From Bacteroidales bacterium (GTDB lineage Bacteria > Bacteroidota > Bacteroidia > Bacteroidales > PUMT01): a stretch of DNA of 58,431 nucleotides. The DNA is taken from positions 1 through 58,431 of the forward strand of contig SLMM01000036.1 in the NCBI GenBank assembly GCA_007133565.1. The letters are read 5' to 3'. The notes beneath the pieces are model-generated. The model saw nothing but the letters and a program-made list of their open reading frames with translations. It was not told the DNA's origin and did not search any database. Numbering within the stretch: the stretch's first letter is position 1; every line of letters starts with the position of its first letter. Shown in pieces: positions 26,930-34,817 of the stretch. The translations under genes were made by a program, and so were the position numbers.

Positions 26930-28288
26930 TCAAAATATTCCGTACAGGATACGTCCTATTGAAAAGTAGATCATCAGTCCCATCAGGTCATTGCTTGTTG
27001 TAATGAAGGGCCCGGTGGCAAGTGCAGGGTCTATTTTGAACTTGTCCAGCACAAGCGGCACAACCGTTCCGAAAAGTGAGGCGAACAAAATGACCGATAA
27101 CAGGGCTGCGCTTACTGTCATCGTGAGAGCAAGTGAACTTTTAACAAGTATGTTGTAGGTAAGCATTATCAGCGCCAGCGTCAGTCCGTTCAGCAATGCT
27201 ACAGAGAACTCCTTGAGCAGCCTTTTGAAGGTATCGGATATTTTGATAGTCTGGTTTGCCAGTCCCTGGACCACTATTGAAGAGGACTGCACACCTACGT
27301 TTCCCGCAGATGCCGCAATCAGCGGCATAAAAAATGCCATCTCGGGATAGACCCCGAGATCAGCTTCAAAGACACCAATCACCTGTGAAACAAGGATGCC
27401 TCCGGTAAGGCCTATAAGAAGCCAGGGAAGCCTTGCCCTGGTCAGTATCCAGACTTTATCGGTAGGTTCAATATCTTCTGTGATACCTGCAATAAGCTGG
27501 TAATCCTTTTCAGCCTCCTCCCTGATCACATCAACCACATCGTCAATCGTTATCCTTCCTGCAAGCCTACCTATGTGATCTACAACAGGCAGTGCTACCA
27601 GGTCGTATTTATGCATGATGTTTGAAACCTCTTCTGAAGGGGTATCGGTGCGCACAGAAATAAAGTCGGTGTTAAGAAGATCTCTGATAAATGAGTTTCT
27701 GGAGCTGAGCAGCAGCTTTTTCATTGAAAGAAGTCCCTTAAGCAGGTTTGCATCGTCAACAACATAAACAAAGTAAACTTCATCAACCTCTTCAGCCTGT
27801 TTCCTCATCTCTCTAATGCTGGTCACAACATTCCAGTTTTCGTTCACCTTGATAAGCTCCTTGGCCATTAACCCCCCCGCGGTATCCTCATCGTATGACA
27901 GAAGGTCAACTATGTCGCCGGCATGTTCAACATCCTCCATCCTTGAAAGCACCTCATCCTTGCGGTCGGCCGACAGTTCGCCGAGCACGTCGGCGGCATC
28001 GTCGGTATCCATATAATCGATGAGCTGCCTTGCGATCATTTCGCTCGGCAGGTTCTTAAGGACCCGTTTTCTTTCGTCAATGTCAAGTTCAATCAGAACA
28101 TCGGCGGCGGTTTCATTGTCAAGTACCGTAAACAGGAACCGGCCCTCATCTGCTTCGAGCATTTGGTAAATCTCGGCAATGTCGGCCGAATGCATCTCGC
28201 TGATAAGCTGATAAACAGCATCTTTGTCTTCGCGCTCGATATTTTCCTTCAACTGATCAAGAAAATCGCGGCTTATCTCGACTTGCAT
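26930..28288 (-). CDS. mgtE: magnesium transporter MgtE
   Basis: This is a homodimeric Mg2+ channel gated by internal Mg2+. The 452 residues show the family order: a helical N-domain (about 5-130) with superhelical acidic repeats (DTDDAADVLGEL), two CBS domains (about 135-255), a plug helix (VIREEAEKD) and five C-terminal membrane helices (about 287-452). The conserved end GPFITTSNDLMGLMIYFSI carries the pore Asp. It follows ksgA by 18 nt on the same strand, so it is probably the last gene of the tig-clpP-clpX-ksgA-mgtE run. Confidence 0.96.
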   Translation of the reverse strand: MQVEISRDFLDQLKENIEREDKDAVYQLISEMHSADIAEIYQMLEADEGRFLFTVLDNETAADVLIELDIDERKRVLKNLPSEMIARQLIDYMDTDDAADVLGELSADRKDEVLSRMEDVEHAGDIVDLLSYDEDTAGGLMAKELIKVNENWNVVTSIREMRKQAEEVDEVYFVYVVDDANLLKGLLSMKKLLLSSRNSFIRDLLNTDFISVRTDTPSEEVSNIMHKYDLVALPVVDHIGRLAGRITIDDVVDVIREEAEKDYQLIAGITEDIEPTDKVWILTRARLPWLLIGLTGGILVSQVIGVFEADLGVYPEMAFFMPLIAASAGNVGVQSSSIVVQGLANQTIKISDTFKRLLKEFSVALLNGLTLALIMLTYNILVKSSLALTMTVSAALLSVILFASLFGTVVPLVLDKFKIDPALATGPFITTSNDLMGLMIYFSIGRILYGIF

Positions 28289-28306
28289 AAAATATGGTTT
28301 TACAGG

Positions 28307-29314
28307 TTAGTAAATAACTGTGCCGTCACGGTGCTTTTCAATATAGTTGGTAAGAGTAACAAAATCGTTGACTGTAAGCTGTTCCGGCCTATGTGAAAGA
28401 AGTCCCCCGGCAGTGCCGCGAACCCCTTTCCAGTCATCTTCGCGCCCCTCAGGCGAATTAATCTCCTGCCGGCTTATGCTGTTGCCGGTAATTTCATGCC
28501 CTGGGAGAAGAAGGGGTCCCAGTGAATTCCTGAGCATCTTGCGCCTCTGGTTAAAGGCCGTCTTCACCACCCTGAAAAACAGCTTTTCATTGCAGGGTAA
28601 TTCTGCATAACCTGCTGCCTCCTGGATTGCCTTCCCGCCTGCCTTCTGACCTGCCCTGGCGGCTGCCTCCTGATCTGCCTTCCTGGCAGCATTCTCATCT
28701 GCCCTGGCAGCTGCCTCCCGGCCTGCTTTCCCTTCTCCCCCCTTTAACCTCCGCGTAAGCCTGATCACAGCCGAAGTTACTTTCGGAGGGGGAACGAATA
28801 CCTGTGGGGGAACGGTGAACAGCAACACGGCATCATAATAGGCCTGCAGCAGTACGCTCAGTATGCCGTAAGTCTTTGACCCCGGCGGGGCCACTATCCT
28901 GCCGGCAACCTCCTTTTGAACCATGCAGACCACCTCTTTGACAAGGTGCCTGTTTTCAAGTATTTTAAAAAAAATCTGGCTTGAGATGTTGTAGGGGAAG
29001 TTACCGATGATGGCAAGCGGTTGCGTATATTTCCGCGAAAGCGTGTACCTTAGGAAATCCTCCTGGTCGATCATCCCTTTTGTTTCGGGGTACCGTTCTT
29101 TGAGGTATGCGGCCGATTCAGGATCAATCTCAACCAGGCGCAGCGAGATATCTCTTTTTTCCAGGAGGTGTTCAGTCAGCACCCCTGTTCCGGGCCCTAC
29201 TTCGAGAAGGTTTTTGTAGCCGTCGAATGAGAGGGCCCGCGTTATCTTTGCAGCTATGTTCCTGTCTGCCAGAAAGTGCTGTCCAAGGCTTTTTTTCGGG
29301 TTGACAGGGTACAT
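28307..29314 (-). CDS. rsmA: 16S rRNA dimethyladenosine transferase KsgA with a repeat insertion
   Basis: This enzyme dimethylates two adjacent adenines in helix 45 of 16S rRNA (KsgA/RsmA). The SAM loop EVGPGTGVLT (38-47) and catalytic NFPYNIS (105-111) are intact, and the C-terminal domain ends with RPEQLTVNDFVTLTNYI. At 335 residues it is about 65 longer than usual. One cause is an Ala/Lys/Glu-rich insertion at about 191-239, encoded by a 48-bp tandem repeat, between the catalytic fold and the C-terminal domain. A second, smaller insertion is at about 275-305. The reading frame is open throughout, so the gene looks functional. clpX lies 72 nt upstream and mgtE 18 nt downstream. Confidence 0.95.
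   Translation of the reverse strand: MYPVNPKKSLGQHFLADRNIAAKITRALSFDGYKNLLEVGPGTGVLTEHLLEKRDISLRLVEIDPESAAYLKERYPETKGMIDQEDFLRYTLSRKYTQPLAIIGNFPYNISSQIFFKILENRHLVKEVVCMVQKEVAGRIVAPPGSKTYGILSVLLQAYYDAVLLFTVPPQVFVPPPKVTSAVIRLTRRLKGGEGKAGREAAARADENAARKADQEAAARAGQKAGGKAIQEAAGYAELPCNEKLFFRVVKTAFNQRRKMLRNSLGPLLLPGHEITGNSISRQEINSPEGREDDWKGVRGTAGGLLSHRPEQLTVNDFVTLTNYIEKHRDGTVIY
28614..28732 (-). repeat. 48-bp in-frame tandem repeat (about 2.5 copies) inside ksgA
   Basis: On the plus strand units start at 28614, 28662 and 28710 with GCTGCCTCC; the first two are 48 nt and the third is a 23-nt partial. The unit length is a multiple of three, so it adds 16-residue blocks (REAAARADENAARKAD, QEAAARAGQKAGGKAI, then QEAAG...) to KsgA. 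Confidence 0.8.
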
Positions 29315-29385
29315 AATAGTGACTGTTTACAGCCGCATGGCGGGTTCGGGCCGGGATCACGCCATATAGCTGAAGCCCCGGCAGG

Positions 29386-30630
29386 TCAGGCCACCTTGAG
29401 CTTCTTGAAATTCACCTTTTCAATCTTTTCGCGGGCAAACTTGATGTCAATCTGCAGTTTGCCGTGCTTGCCGGAGGGCATCTCGAACATCGGGTCTATC
29501 ATTATCGCCTCGCATATTGAGCGCAGCCCCCGTGCACCCAGCTTGAACTCGATCGCCTTGTCGACAATGTACTCAAGCACCTCCTCTTCGATCTCCAGGT
29601 CTATGCCGTCCATTTTGAAAAGCTTGACATACTGCTTGATCATCGAGTTTTTGGGCTCTGTAAGAATGGAGCGGAGAGTGGACCTGTCGAGAGGGTTCAG
29701 GAATGTGAGCACCGGCAGCCTCCCGATGATCTCGGGAATAAGTCCGTATGACTTGAGATCCTGCGGCGCTATATACTGGAGAAGATTGTCACGGTCAACC
29801 TGCTCGGATTTAACGGCGGCAGTGTATCCCACCACCTTGGTGTTCAGCCTTTGGGCAATCTTTTTCTCTATACCGTCGAATGCTCCGCCGCAGATAAACA
29901 GTATATTCTTGGTATTGACAGGTATCATCTTCTGGTCGGGATGCTTTCGGCCGCCCTGCGGCGGGACGTTCACCACCGAGCCTTCCAGCAGCTTCAGCAG
30001 CCCCTGCTGCACCCCCTCGCCGCTCACGTCGCGTGTTATTGAGGGATTGTCGCTTTTACGCGCTATCTTGTCTATCTCATCAATAAAAACTATCCCCCTT
30101 TCGGCCGATTCAACGTTGTAATCTGAAACCTGCAGCAGCCTCGTCAGTATGCTTTCAATATCCTCGCCCACGTATCCCGCTTCGGTAAGCACAGTAGCAT
30201 CGACGATGGTGAAGGGCACATGAAGCATCCGTGCGATGGTGCGCGCCAGCAGGGTCTTGCCCGTGCCTGTCTCCCCTACCAGGATGATGTTCGATTTTTC
30301 GATCTCCACTTCCTGATCATCCCTGTGGTTGCCCTGCATCAGCCTCTTGTAGTGGTTGTAAACGGCCACCGAAAGGAACTTCTTGGCCTCTTCCTGCCCG
30401 ATCACGTACTGGTCGAGAAAGGCCTTTATCTCGATCGGCTTGAGCAGCTTTATGTGCTGCAGGTCAAGTTCGGCCTTTGATTTGACCTCCTCCTTAACTA
30501 TGCCATAGGCCTGTTCGGCGCAGGAATCGCATATGTGTCCGGATACTCCGGCAATAAGCAGGTTGGTCTCCTTTTTGGTCCTGCCGCAGAAAGAGCATCT
30601 TTCCGATTTTTTTTCGTTCGAATAAGCCAT
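29386..30630 (-). CDS. clpX: ATP-dependent Clp protease ATP-binding subunit ClpX
   Basis: This AAA+ unfoldase feeds substrates to ClpP. The 414 residues begin with the zinc-binding domain (C12, C15, C34, C37). The Walker A motif is GETGTGKT (119-126) and Walker B is IVFIDEIDKIA. The pore loop GYVGED and an RKHPDQKM stretch after it are typical, and the ClpP-contacting loop is expected near 250-280. It lies 102 nt after clpP on the same strand, with a perfect inverted repeat in the spacer. Confidence 0.98.
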   Translation of the reverse strand: MAYSNEKKSERCSFCGRTKKETNLLIAGVSGHICDSCAEQAYGIVKEEVKSKAELDLQHIKLLKPIEIKAFLDQYVIGQEEAKKFLSVAVYNHYKRLMQGNHRDDQEVEIEKSNIILVGETGTGKTLLARTIARMLHVPFTIVDATVLTEAGYVGEDIESILTRLLQVSDYNVESAERGIVFIDEIDKIARKSDNPSITRDVSGEGVQQGLLKLLEGSVVNVPPQGGRKHPDQKMIPVNTKNILFICGGAFDGIEKKIAQRLNTKVVGYTAAVKSEQVDRDNLLQYIAPQDLKSYGLIPEIIGRLPVLTFLNPLDRSTLRSILTEPKNSMIKQYVKLFKMDGIDLEIEEEVLEYIVDKAIEFKLGARGLRSICEAIMIDPMFEMPSGKHGKLQIDIKFAREKIEKVNFKKLKVA

Positions 30631-30699
30631 TTTGAAGATGTTATGTTACCCGCCCACCCGTTGGTGTGTCAGCTTGCGGGGGGGATGTAAAACTAATTC

Positions 30700-30720
30700 A
30701 TTTTCATTGAATATGAAAAT
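30700..30720. repeat. perfect 8-bp inverted repeat in the clpP-clpX spacer
   Basis: ATTTTCAT and ATGAAAAT flank a 5-nt TGAAT loop. The arms are AT-rich and no T-run follows on the clpX-reading strand, so an operator or processing site is more likely than a terminator. A TAGTTTTA (7 of 8 to TAnnTTTG) lies just downstream of it in the clpX direction (30695-30688). Confidence 0.5.
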
Positions 30721-30732
30721 AATGGCTATACT

Positions 30733-31419
30733 TTATTTCGCCTTCTTGCCGTTCCTTAACAGGACCTCGTCGATCATGCCGTATTTCTTAGCTTCATCGG
30801 AGGTCATCCAGAAGTCGCGGTCGGCATCTTTTTCAACCTGGTTGTAGGTTTTCCCGGTGTGGTAGGCAATGATGTCGTAAAGCTCCTTCTTGAGCTTCTG
30901 GATCTCGCGCACCGTTATCTCGATATCCGATACCGGGCCCTGGGCGCCGCCCATGGGCTGGTGTATCATCATGCGCGAATGCTTCAGTCCGCTTCGTTTT
31001 CCTTTGGTGCCGGCGGCCAGAAGTATGGCGGCCATTGATGCGGCCATCCCTGTACAGATGGTGGCAACGTCAGAACCTATGTACTGCATGGTGTCATAGA
31101 TTCCCAGGCCTGCATGCACGGAGCCTCCAGGACTGTTTATATAGATCTGTATGTCTTTCGACGGATCTGATGACTCCAGGTACAGCAGCTGGGCCTGTAC
31201 GATATTCGCCACGTAGTCGTCTACCGGAAGTCCCAGGAATATGATCCTGTCCATCATCAGCCTTGAGAAAACATCCATGGTGGCAATGTTGAGCTGACGC
31301 TCCTCGATAATGGTAGGTGATATGTATGCGTTCAACAGCGACTGGTAGCTGTCAATCCTTGCACCGCTTATCCCGAGATGCCCGGTGGCGTATTTGCGGA
31401 AGTCCTTCTCTTTGCTCAT
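30733..31419 (-). CDS. clpP: ATP-dependent Clp protease proteolytic subunit ClpP
   Basis: This serine peptidase of 228 residues assembles into the double-ring chamber used with ClpX. The catalytic Ser128 lies in CTGMAASMAA and His153 in RMMIHQPMGG, with the Asp near 200; INSPGGSV (94-101) is the substrate-binding strand. The N-terminus is slightly longer than E. coli ClpP after processing, as is common. It is 59 nt after tig and 102 nt before clpX. A TAATTTTA in the tig-clpP spacer resembles a -7 element. Confidence 0.97.
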   Translation of the reverse strand: MSKEKDFRKYATGHLGISGARIDSYQSLLNAYISPTIIEERQLNIATMDVFSRLMMDRIIFLGLPVDDYVANIVQAQLLYLESSDPSKDIQIYINSPGGSVHAGLGIYDTMQYIGSDVATICTGMAASMAAILLAAGTKGKRSGLKHSRMMIHQPMGGAQGPVSDIEITVREIQKLKKELYDIIAYHTGKTYNQVEKDADRDFWMTSDEAKKYGMIDEVLLRNGKKAK

Positions 31420-31478
31420 TTATGACTGATTTATTGGTTACAGATGTAAAATTAAAAAATATTGACGGCTGCCGCGCC

Positions 31479-32837
31479 CTATTTATCTTCAAAAAGTTTT
31501 GAAAACTCTTCTTCCTTGATTTTTTTCTCTTCCAGCTTTACCGTTTCCTTAGCCAGCTGAGTAATCTTTTCCTGGAACCTCTGCTCATACAGCCTTCTCC
31601 TTTCCTGGTCCTTTTTAAGCATCTCGGCTGCATAGTTATTCAGGTGCTCTTCAGGTATATTGGCCATTCCGTATTGCCTGAACTGCATGAGAACCTGCTG
31701 CCGTGCCAGTTCTTCGATCTCCTCGGGCTCAACCTTGAGCTCGAATTTTTTTATGATGGCATCCTGTATAAGCTGCCATTTCAGGTTATCTTTAACTTTT
31801 TCAAAATCCTTATCAAGCTCCTCCTCGGTAAGTTTTCCCTCATTTGATTCAAGCAGCCAGCGCCTGATGAATTCCTCGGGGAGGTCTGATTTGAACTTGC
31901 CGGTCATTTTTGACTTAAGGTCAAGGAAAAGCTTGTAATCACTGTTTTGCGCATAAGCCCTCTCAATCTCCTCCCTGAGCCTGTTCCTGAACTCCTCTTC
32001 GGAGGTTACCGCCCCTTCGCCAAACGCCTTGTCAAAGAATTCCTGGTTGATCTCCGCCTTTTTCCACCTGCTGATCTCCTCTATAGTCAGCTGGAAAAGC
32101 ATCGATTCGGTCTCAAGCTGCTCCTTGCTTATGTTAAGCAGACGTGTCAGCTCGGCATCACTGGGATAAGCCTTTTTGAGGTCTATCTGCAGCACATCTC
32201 CCACTTTCGCCCCGGTAAGCTGCTTTTTAACCTCCTCGTCTTTTACAACCTTCATCGAGAGCGAGGCATTTTCGACCGTAATACCGCCTTCAATAACCTC
32301 TCCTTCGGATGTAAGCTGGCTGAGGGTGCCCTTTACCACGTCCTCTTCCTGCACCTCTTCGCCGTCAACCATTTCTCCATACTGGCTGGCGTAGCTGTCG
32401 GCGTGTTTGTCGATCAGCTTCTTGTTGGCATCAATCTTATAATAGGTCAGCTTGTCCTTTTTTGACATTTCGGCGTCCACCTCAGGCGCCAGGCCGATAT
32501 CAAAAACAAATTCGAAGTCTTCCTGGCTGTCGAAGTCGACATCCTTCTGCTCATCCTTGTTGGAAAGAGGTTCTCCAAGGATGTTAAGCTTTTCGTCGTC
32601 TATGTATTTGGTAAGCTGTTCGGAAACGAGCTTGTTGATCTCCTCCAGCAGAACCGGTTTGTAGTACATCCGCTTTATCATGCCCATGGGTACCATCCCG
32701 GGCCTGAAGCCGGGCATGTTGGCATTGCGCTTGTAGTCCTTCAGCTTGTCATTTACAGCTTTTTCATAATCCTTTTTCTCAACCTGGATCCTGATAATCG
32801 CGTTAAGATCGTCCTTGTTCTCTCTTGTAACCTGCAT
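31479..32837 (-). CDS. tig: trigger factor chaperone
   Basis: This is a ribosome-bound chaperone for nascent chains. The 452-residue length is normal. The N-terminal ribosome-docking domain carries the signature as GFRPGMVP (43-50). The FKBP-like middle domain (about 155-240) is divergent and may lack prolyl isomerase activity, which is common in this phylum. The C-terminal part is helical and highly charged (KDQERRRLYEQRF and EEKKIKEEEFSKL). It is the first gene of the tig-clpP-clpX run; a TAGTTTTC sequence in its upstream spacer is 7 of 8 to the -7 consensus. Confidence 0.93.
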   Translation of the reverse strand: MQVTRENKDDLNAIIRIQVEKKDYEKAVNDKLKDYKRNANMPGFRPGMVPMGMIKRMYYKPVLLEEINKLVSEQLTKYIDDEKLNILGEPLSNKDEQKDVDFDSQEDFEFVFDIGLAPEVDAEMSKKDKLTYYKIDANKKLIDKHADSYASQYGEMVDGEEVQEEDVVKGTLSQLTSEGEVIEGGITVENASLSMKVVKDEEVKKQLTGAKVGDVLQIDLKKAYPSDAELTRLLNISKEQLETESMLFQLTIEEISRWKKAEINQEFFDKAFGEGAVTSEEEFRNRLREEIERAYAQNSDYKLFLDLKSKMTGKFKSDLPEEFIRRWLLESNEGKLTEEELDKDFEKVKDNLKWQLIQDAIIKKFELKVEPEEIEELARQQVLMQFRQYGMANIPEEHLNNYAAEMLKKDQERRRLYEQRFQEKITQLAKETVKLEEKKIKEEEFSKLFEDK

Positions 32838-32940
32838 TTGAGATTGTTTTTTTATAGTTAAAGGGCTGACCGAAAACTATAATTTTCTGCCGTTGCCGGG
32901 AATCAGAAAGCGAAGAGACAGGCCGGCAGGCGCTCCGGTC

Positions 32941-32984
32941 AAAAAACCGCCAAAACTACCCTCTTCATACCGGTTGTTTGGCGG
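32941..32984 (-). terminator. intrinsic terminator of the tRNA-Leu unit
   Basis: Reading the minus strand, CCGCCAAA (32984-32977) pairs with TTTGGCGG (32954-32947) around a 22-nt loop and is followed by six T (32946-32941). It begins about 10 nt after the tRNA-Leu end, so it most likely ends that transcript before tig. Confidence 0.7.
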
Positions 32985-32994
32985 CTCAAATCTG

Positions 32995-33076
32995 TGCGGA
33001 TGAAGGGACTCGAACCCCCACGCCTTGCGGCACTAGATCCTAAGTCTAGCGCGTCTACCAGTTCCGCCACATCCGC
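32995..33076 (-). tRNA. tRNA-Leu (anticodon UAG)
   Basis: The minus strand folds into a class II tRNA. The acceptor arms are GCGGATG and CATCCGC with discriminator A. The anticodon stem CTAGA/TCTAG encloses the loop CTTAGGA, giving anticodon UAG (reads CUN leucine codons, CUA best). A short variable arm (TGCCGCAAGGCG) precedes the T arm with GGTTCGAGTCC. The 3' CCA is not encoded. The 82-nt length is normal for tRNA-Leu. It has its own promoter and terminator. Confidence 0.97.
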
Positions 33077-33087
33077 AAAATAAGGCG

Positions 33088-33118
33088 CAAAGGTATTAAA
33101 AAAAACATAAACCCGAAA
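33088..33118 (-). promoter_or_regulatory. promoter of tRNA-Leu
   Basis: On the minus strand TTTC (33118-33115), a 19-nt spacer and a perfect TACCTTTG (33095-33088) match the Bacteroidota -33/-7 form. The -7 element ends 11 nt before the mature tRNA 5' end, the right distance for a very short leader. Confidence 0.7.
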
Positions 33119-33141
33119 AAAACCTGAAATAAAGTTGATCC

Positions 33142-33158
33142 GTAAGGAGGCTCCTTAC
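33142..33158. repeat. inverted repeat overlapping the lptB stop codon
   Basis: GTAAGGAG and CTCCTTAC are separated by one base and span the lptB TAA. No T-run follows in the lptB direction, so it is at best a weak terminator or an mRNA 3' end stabiliser. Confidence 0.45.
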
Positions 33159-33934
33159 CTAATCAGTGAGAAATTCTGGCCCAGGTATAGCTTCCTTACC
33201 TGTTCATCTTCGGCAAGGTCTTCGGCGCTGCCCGATTTAAGTATTTTGCCCTCGAAGAGCAGGTAGGCCCGGTCGGTTATTGACAGGGTTTCATGAACAT
33301 TATGGTCGGTTATAAGTATACCGATATTCTTTTCCCGCAGTTTACGGACTATATCCTGAATATCCTCAACGGCAATCGGGTCAACTCCGGCGAAAGGTTC
33401 ATCAAGAAGGATGAATTTCGGCTTCAGCGCAAGCGACCTTGCTATCTCGGTGCGCCGTCTCTCGCCTCCTGAAAGAGTTATGCCAGGGCTTTTCCTTATG
33501 TGCTGAAGCCCGAATTCCTCAAGAAGTGTTTCCACGCGTTCCTTGCGGTCAGCCTTTGGTATTTTTGACATTTCCAGCACTGCATTCAGGTTGTCTTCAA
33601 CAGAAAGCCTCCTGAAGACAGATGCCTCCTGTGCAAGATATCCTATACCCCGCTGGGCCCTGCGATATACCGGTTCGTCTGTTATATTCTCATCATTAAG
33701 ATATATGTCACCCTCATTGGGTGTTATAAGCCCCACTATCATGTAGAATGAGGTTGTCTTGCCTGCCCCGTTGGGCCCGAGCAGGCCCACTATCTCACCC
33801 TGGCCGACATCGATTGATACGTGATCGACAACAGTCCTTTTACGGTATCTTTTTACCAGGTCCTTTGTCGTGAGGATCATTTTATCATCCATCTCCTGCT
33901 GTTTCTCTTCGTTATTTTTAATAATGTCCTCCAT
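33155..33934 (-). CDS. lptB: LPS export ABC transporter ATP-binding protein LptB
   Basis: This ATPase powers extraction of lipopolysaccharide from the inner membrane (LptBFGC). Walker A is GPNGAGKTT, the signature LSGGERRR, Walker [16 protein letters not shown] and the H-loop TDHNVHETL; all are typical of LptB rather than generic importers. I choose the ATG at 33934 (259 residues) over the TTG at 33973, because that TTG lies by a GC-rich inverted repeat and the extension is not family-like. The N-terminus still carries an extra charged stretch ([13 protein letters not shown]) before the domain. It follows tatC by about 53 nt. Confidence 0.95.
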   Translation of the reverse strand: MEDIIKNNEEKQQEMDDKMILTTKDLVKRYRKRTVVDHVSIDVGQGEIVGLLGPNGAGKTTSFYMIVGLITPNEGDIYLNDENITDEPVYRRAQRGIGYLAQEASVFRRLSVEDNLNAVLEMSKIPKADRKERVETLLEEFGLQHIRKSPGITLSGGERRRTEIARSLALKPKFILLDEPFAGVDPIAVEDIQDIVRKLREKNIGILITDHNVHETLSITDRAYLLFEGKILKSGSAEDLAEDEQVRKLYLGQNFSLIR

Positions 33935-33954
33935 AACTTGGATCTTTTTTGAAA

Positions 33955-33970
33955 CCGGCCGGACGGCCGG
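33955..33970. repeat. GC-rich hairpin between tatC and lptB
   Basis: CCGGCCG and CGGCCGG pair around a 2-nt centre, and the minus strand continues TTTCAAAAAAG. It occupies the spacer between the tatC stop and the lptB ATG, so it could partly terminate or attenuate transcription into lptB. Confidence 0.55.
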
Positions 33971-33987
33971 CAAGATTATCCTGTGTT

Positions 33988-34797
33988 TCAGGCAGCCATC
34001 TGCTCTTTTCTAACTATCCTTTTTGAAAGACGTATGCCTACCTCGTAAAGCACCATAAGCGGCACAACCACCAGAATCTGGCTGAAAACATCGGGCGGGG
34101 TTATGATTGCCGACAGGGCAAGAAGTACCACCAGTGCGTGCCTGCGGTATTTCTTCAAAAATTCAGGCGACACGAGCCCAATCTTGGTAAGGAAGTAGAT
34201 AAGCACCGGCAGTTCAAAAATAAGCCCTACAGCCAGCGCAATGGCGCTAACAGTTGATATGTAGGAGATAAGGTTTATCTGGTTCGTTACCTCGGCGCTT
34301 ACCTGGTAGGTGCCGAGAAAATGCACCGAGAGCGGTATTATCACGAAATAGGCGAACAAAACCCCGAGAATGAACAGTATTGATATATAGAAGACAGCCC
34401 CGCGGGCATAGGTCCTTTCCTTTTCGTAAAGGGCGGGACCGATAAACCGCCACATTTCAAATACAAGGTAAGGAAATGACAGTATGAGGCCGAGTATCAT
34501 GGAAACCATTATGTGTGTCGTAAACTGGCCTGCCATGTTAATATTGATAAGCTGAAACGGTTCGGAATTTATGCACAGCGCTCTTATGCCTATCCATGTC
34601 CCGAAAGAGCAGAGGTTACGGTTTGTGAAAAACTCAGGCGTCTTGGGTGCAATTATTATGTTTGTGAATATGAAATCTTTAAAGATAAATGCAACTATCG
34701 CAAATACAATTATCGATAGGATAGATCTTACCAGGTGCCACCTCAGTGCTTCAAGGTGGTCAAGGAATGACATTTCATTTTCTGCCGCTTTTGCCAT
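33988..34797 (-). CDS. tatC: twin-arginine translocase subunit TatC
   Basis: This is the core membrane receptor of the Tat pathway, which exports folded proteins. The 269 residues contain six membrane helices, the N-terminal [17 protein letters not shown] motif and [21 protein letters not shown] in the second cytoplasmic loop. A Bacteroidota-type insertion with three Cys lies in the first periplasmic loop ([20 protein letters not shown]). No tatA/B gene is nearby. It is 20 nt after kdsD and shares its strand with lptB. Confidence 0.96.
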   Translation of the reverse strand: MAKAAENEMSFLDHLEALRWHLVRSILSIIVFAIVAFIFKDFIFTNIIIAPKTPEFFTNRNLCSFGTWIGIRALCINSEPFQLININMAGQFTTHIMVSMILGLILSFPYLVFEMWRFIGPALYEKERTYARGAVFYISILFILGVLFAYFVIIPLSVHFLGTYQVSAEVTNQINLISYISTVSAIALAVGLIFELPVLIYFLTKIGLVSPEFLKKYRRHALVVLLALSAIITPPDVFSQILVVVPLMVLYEVGIRLSKRIVRKEQMAA

Positions 34798-34817
34798 ATT
34801 GCAAATAAAACAATTTT

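Noticed and set aside
33935..33973. N-terminal extension of LptB from a TTG at 33973
   Set aside because: The extension lies over a GC-rich hairpin and is not family-like; the ATG at 33934 fits better.
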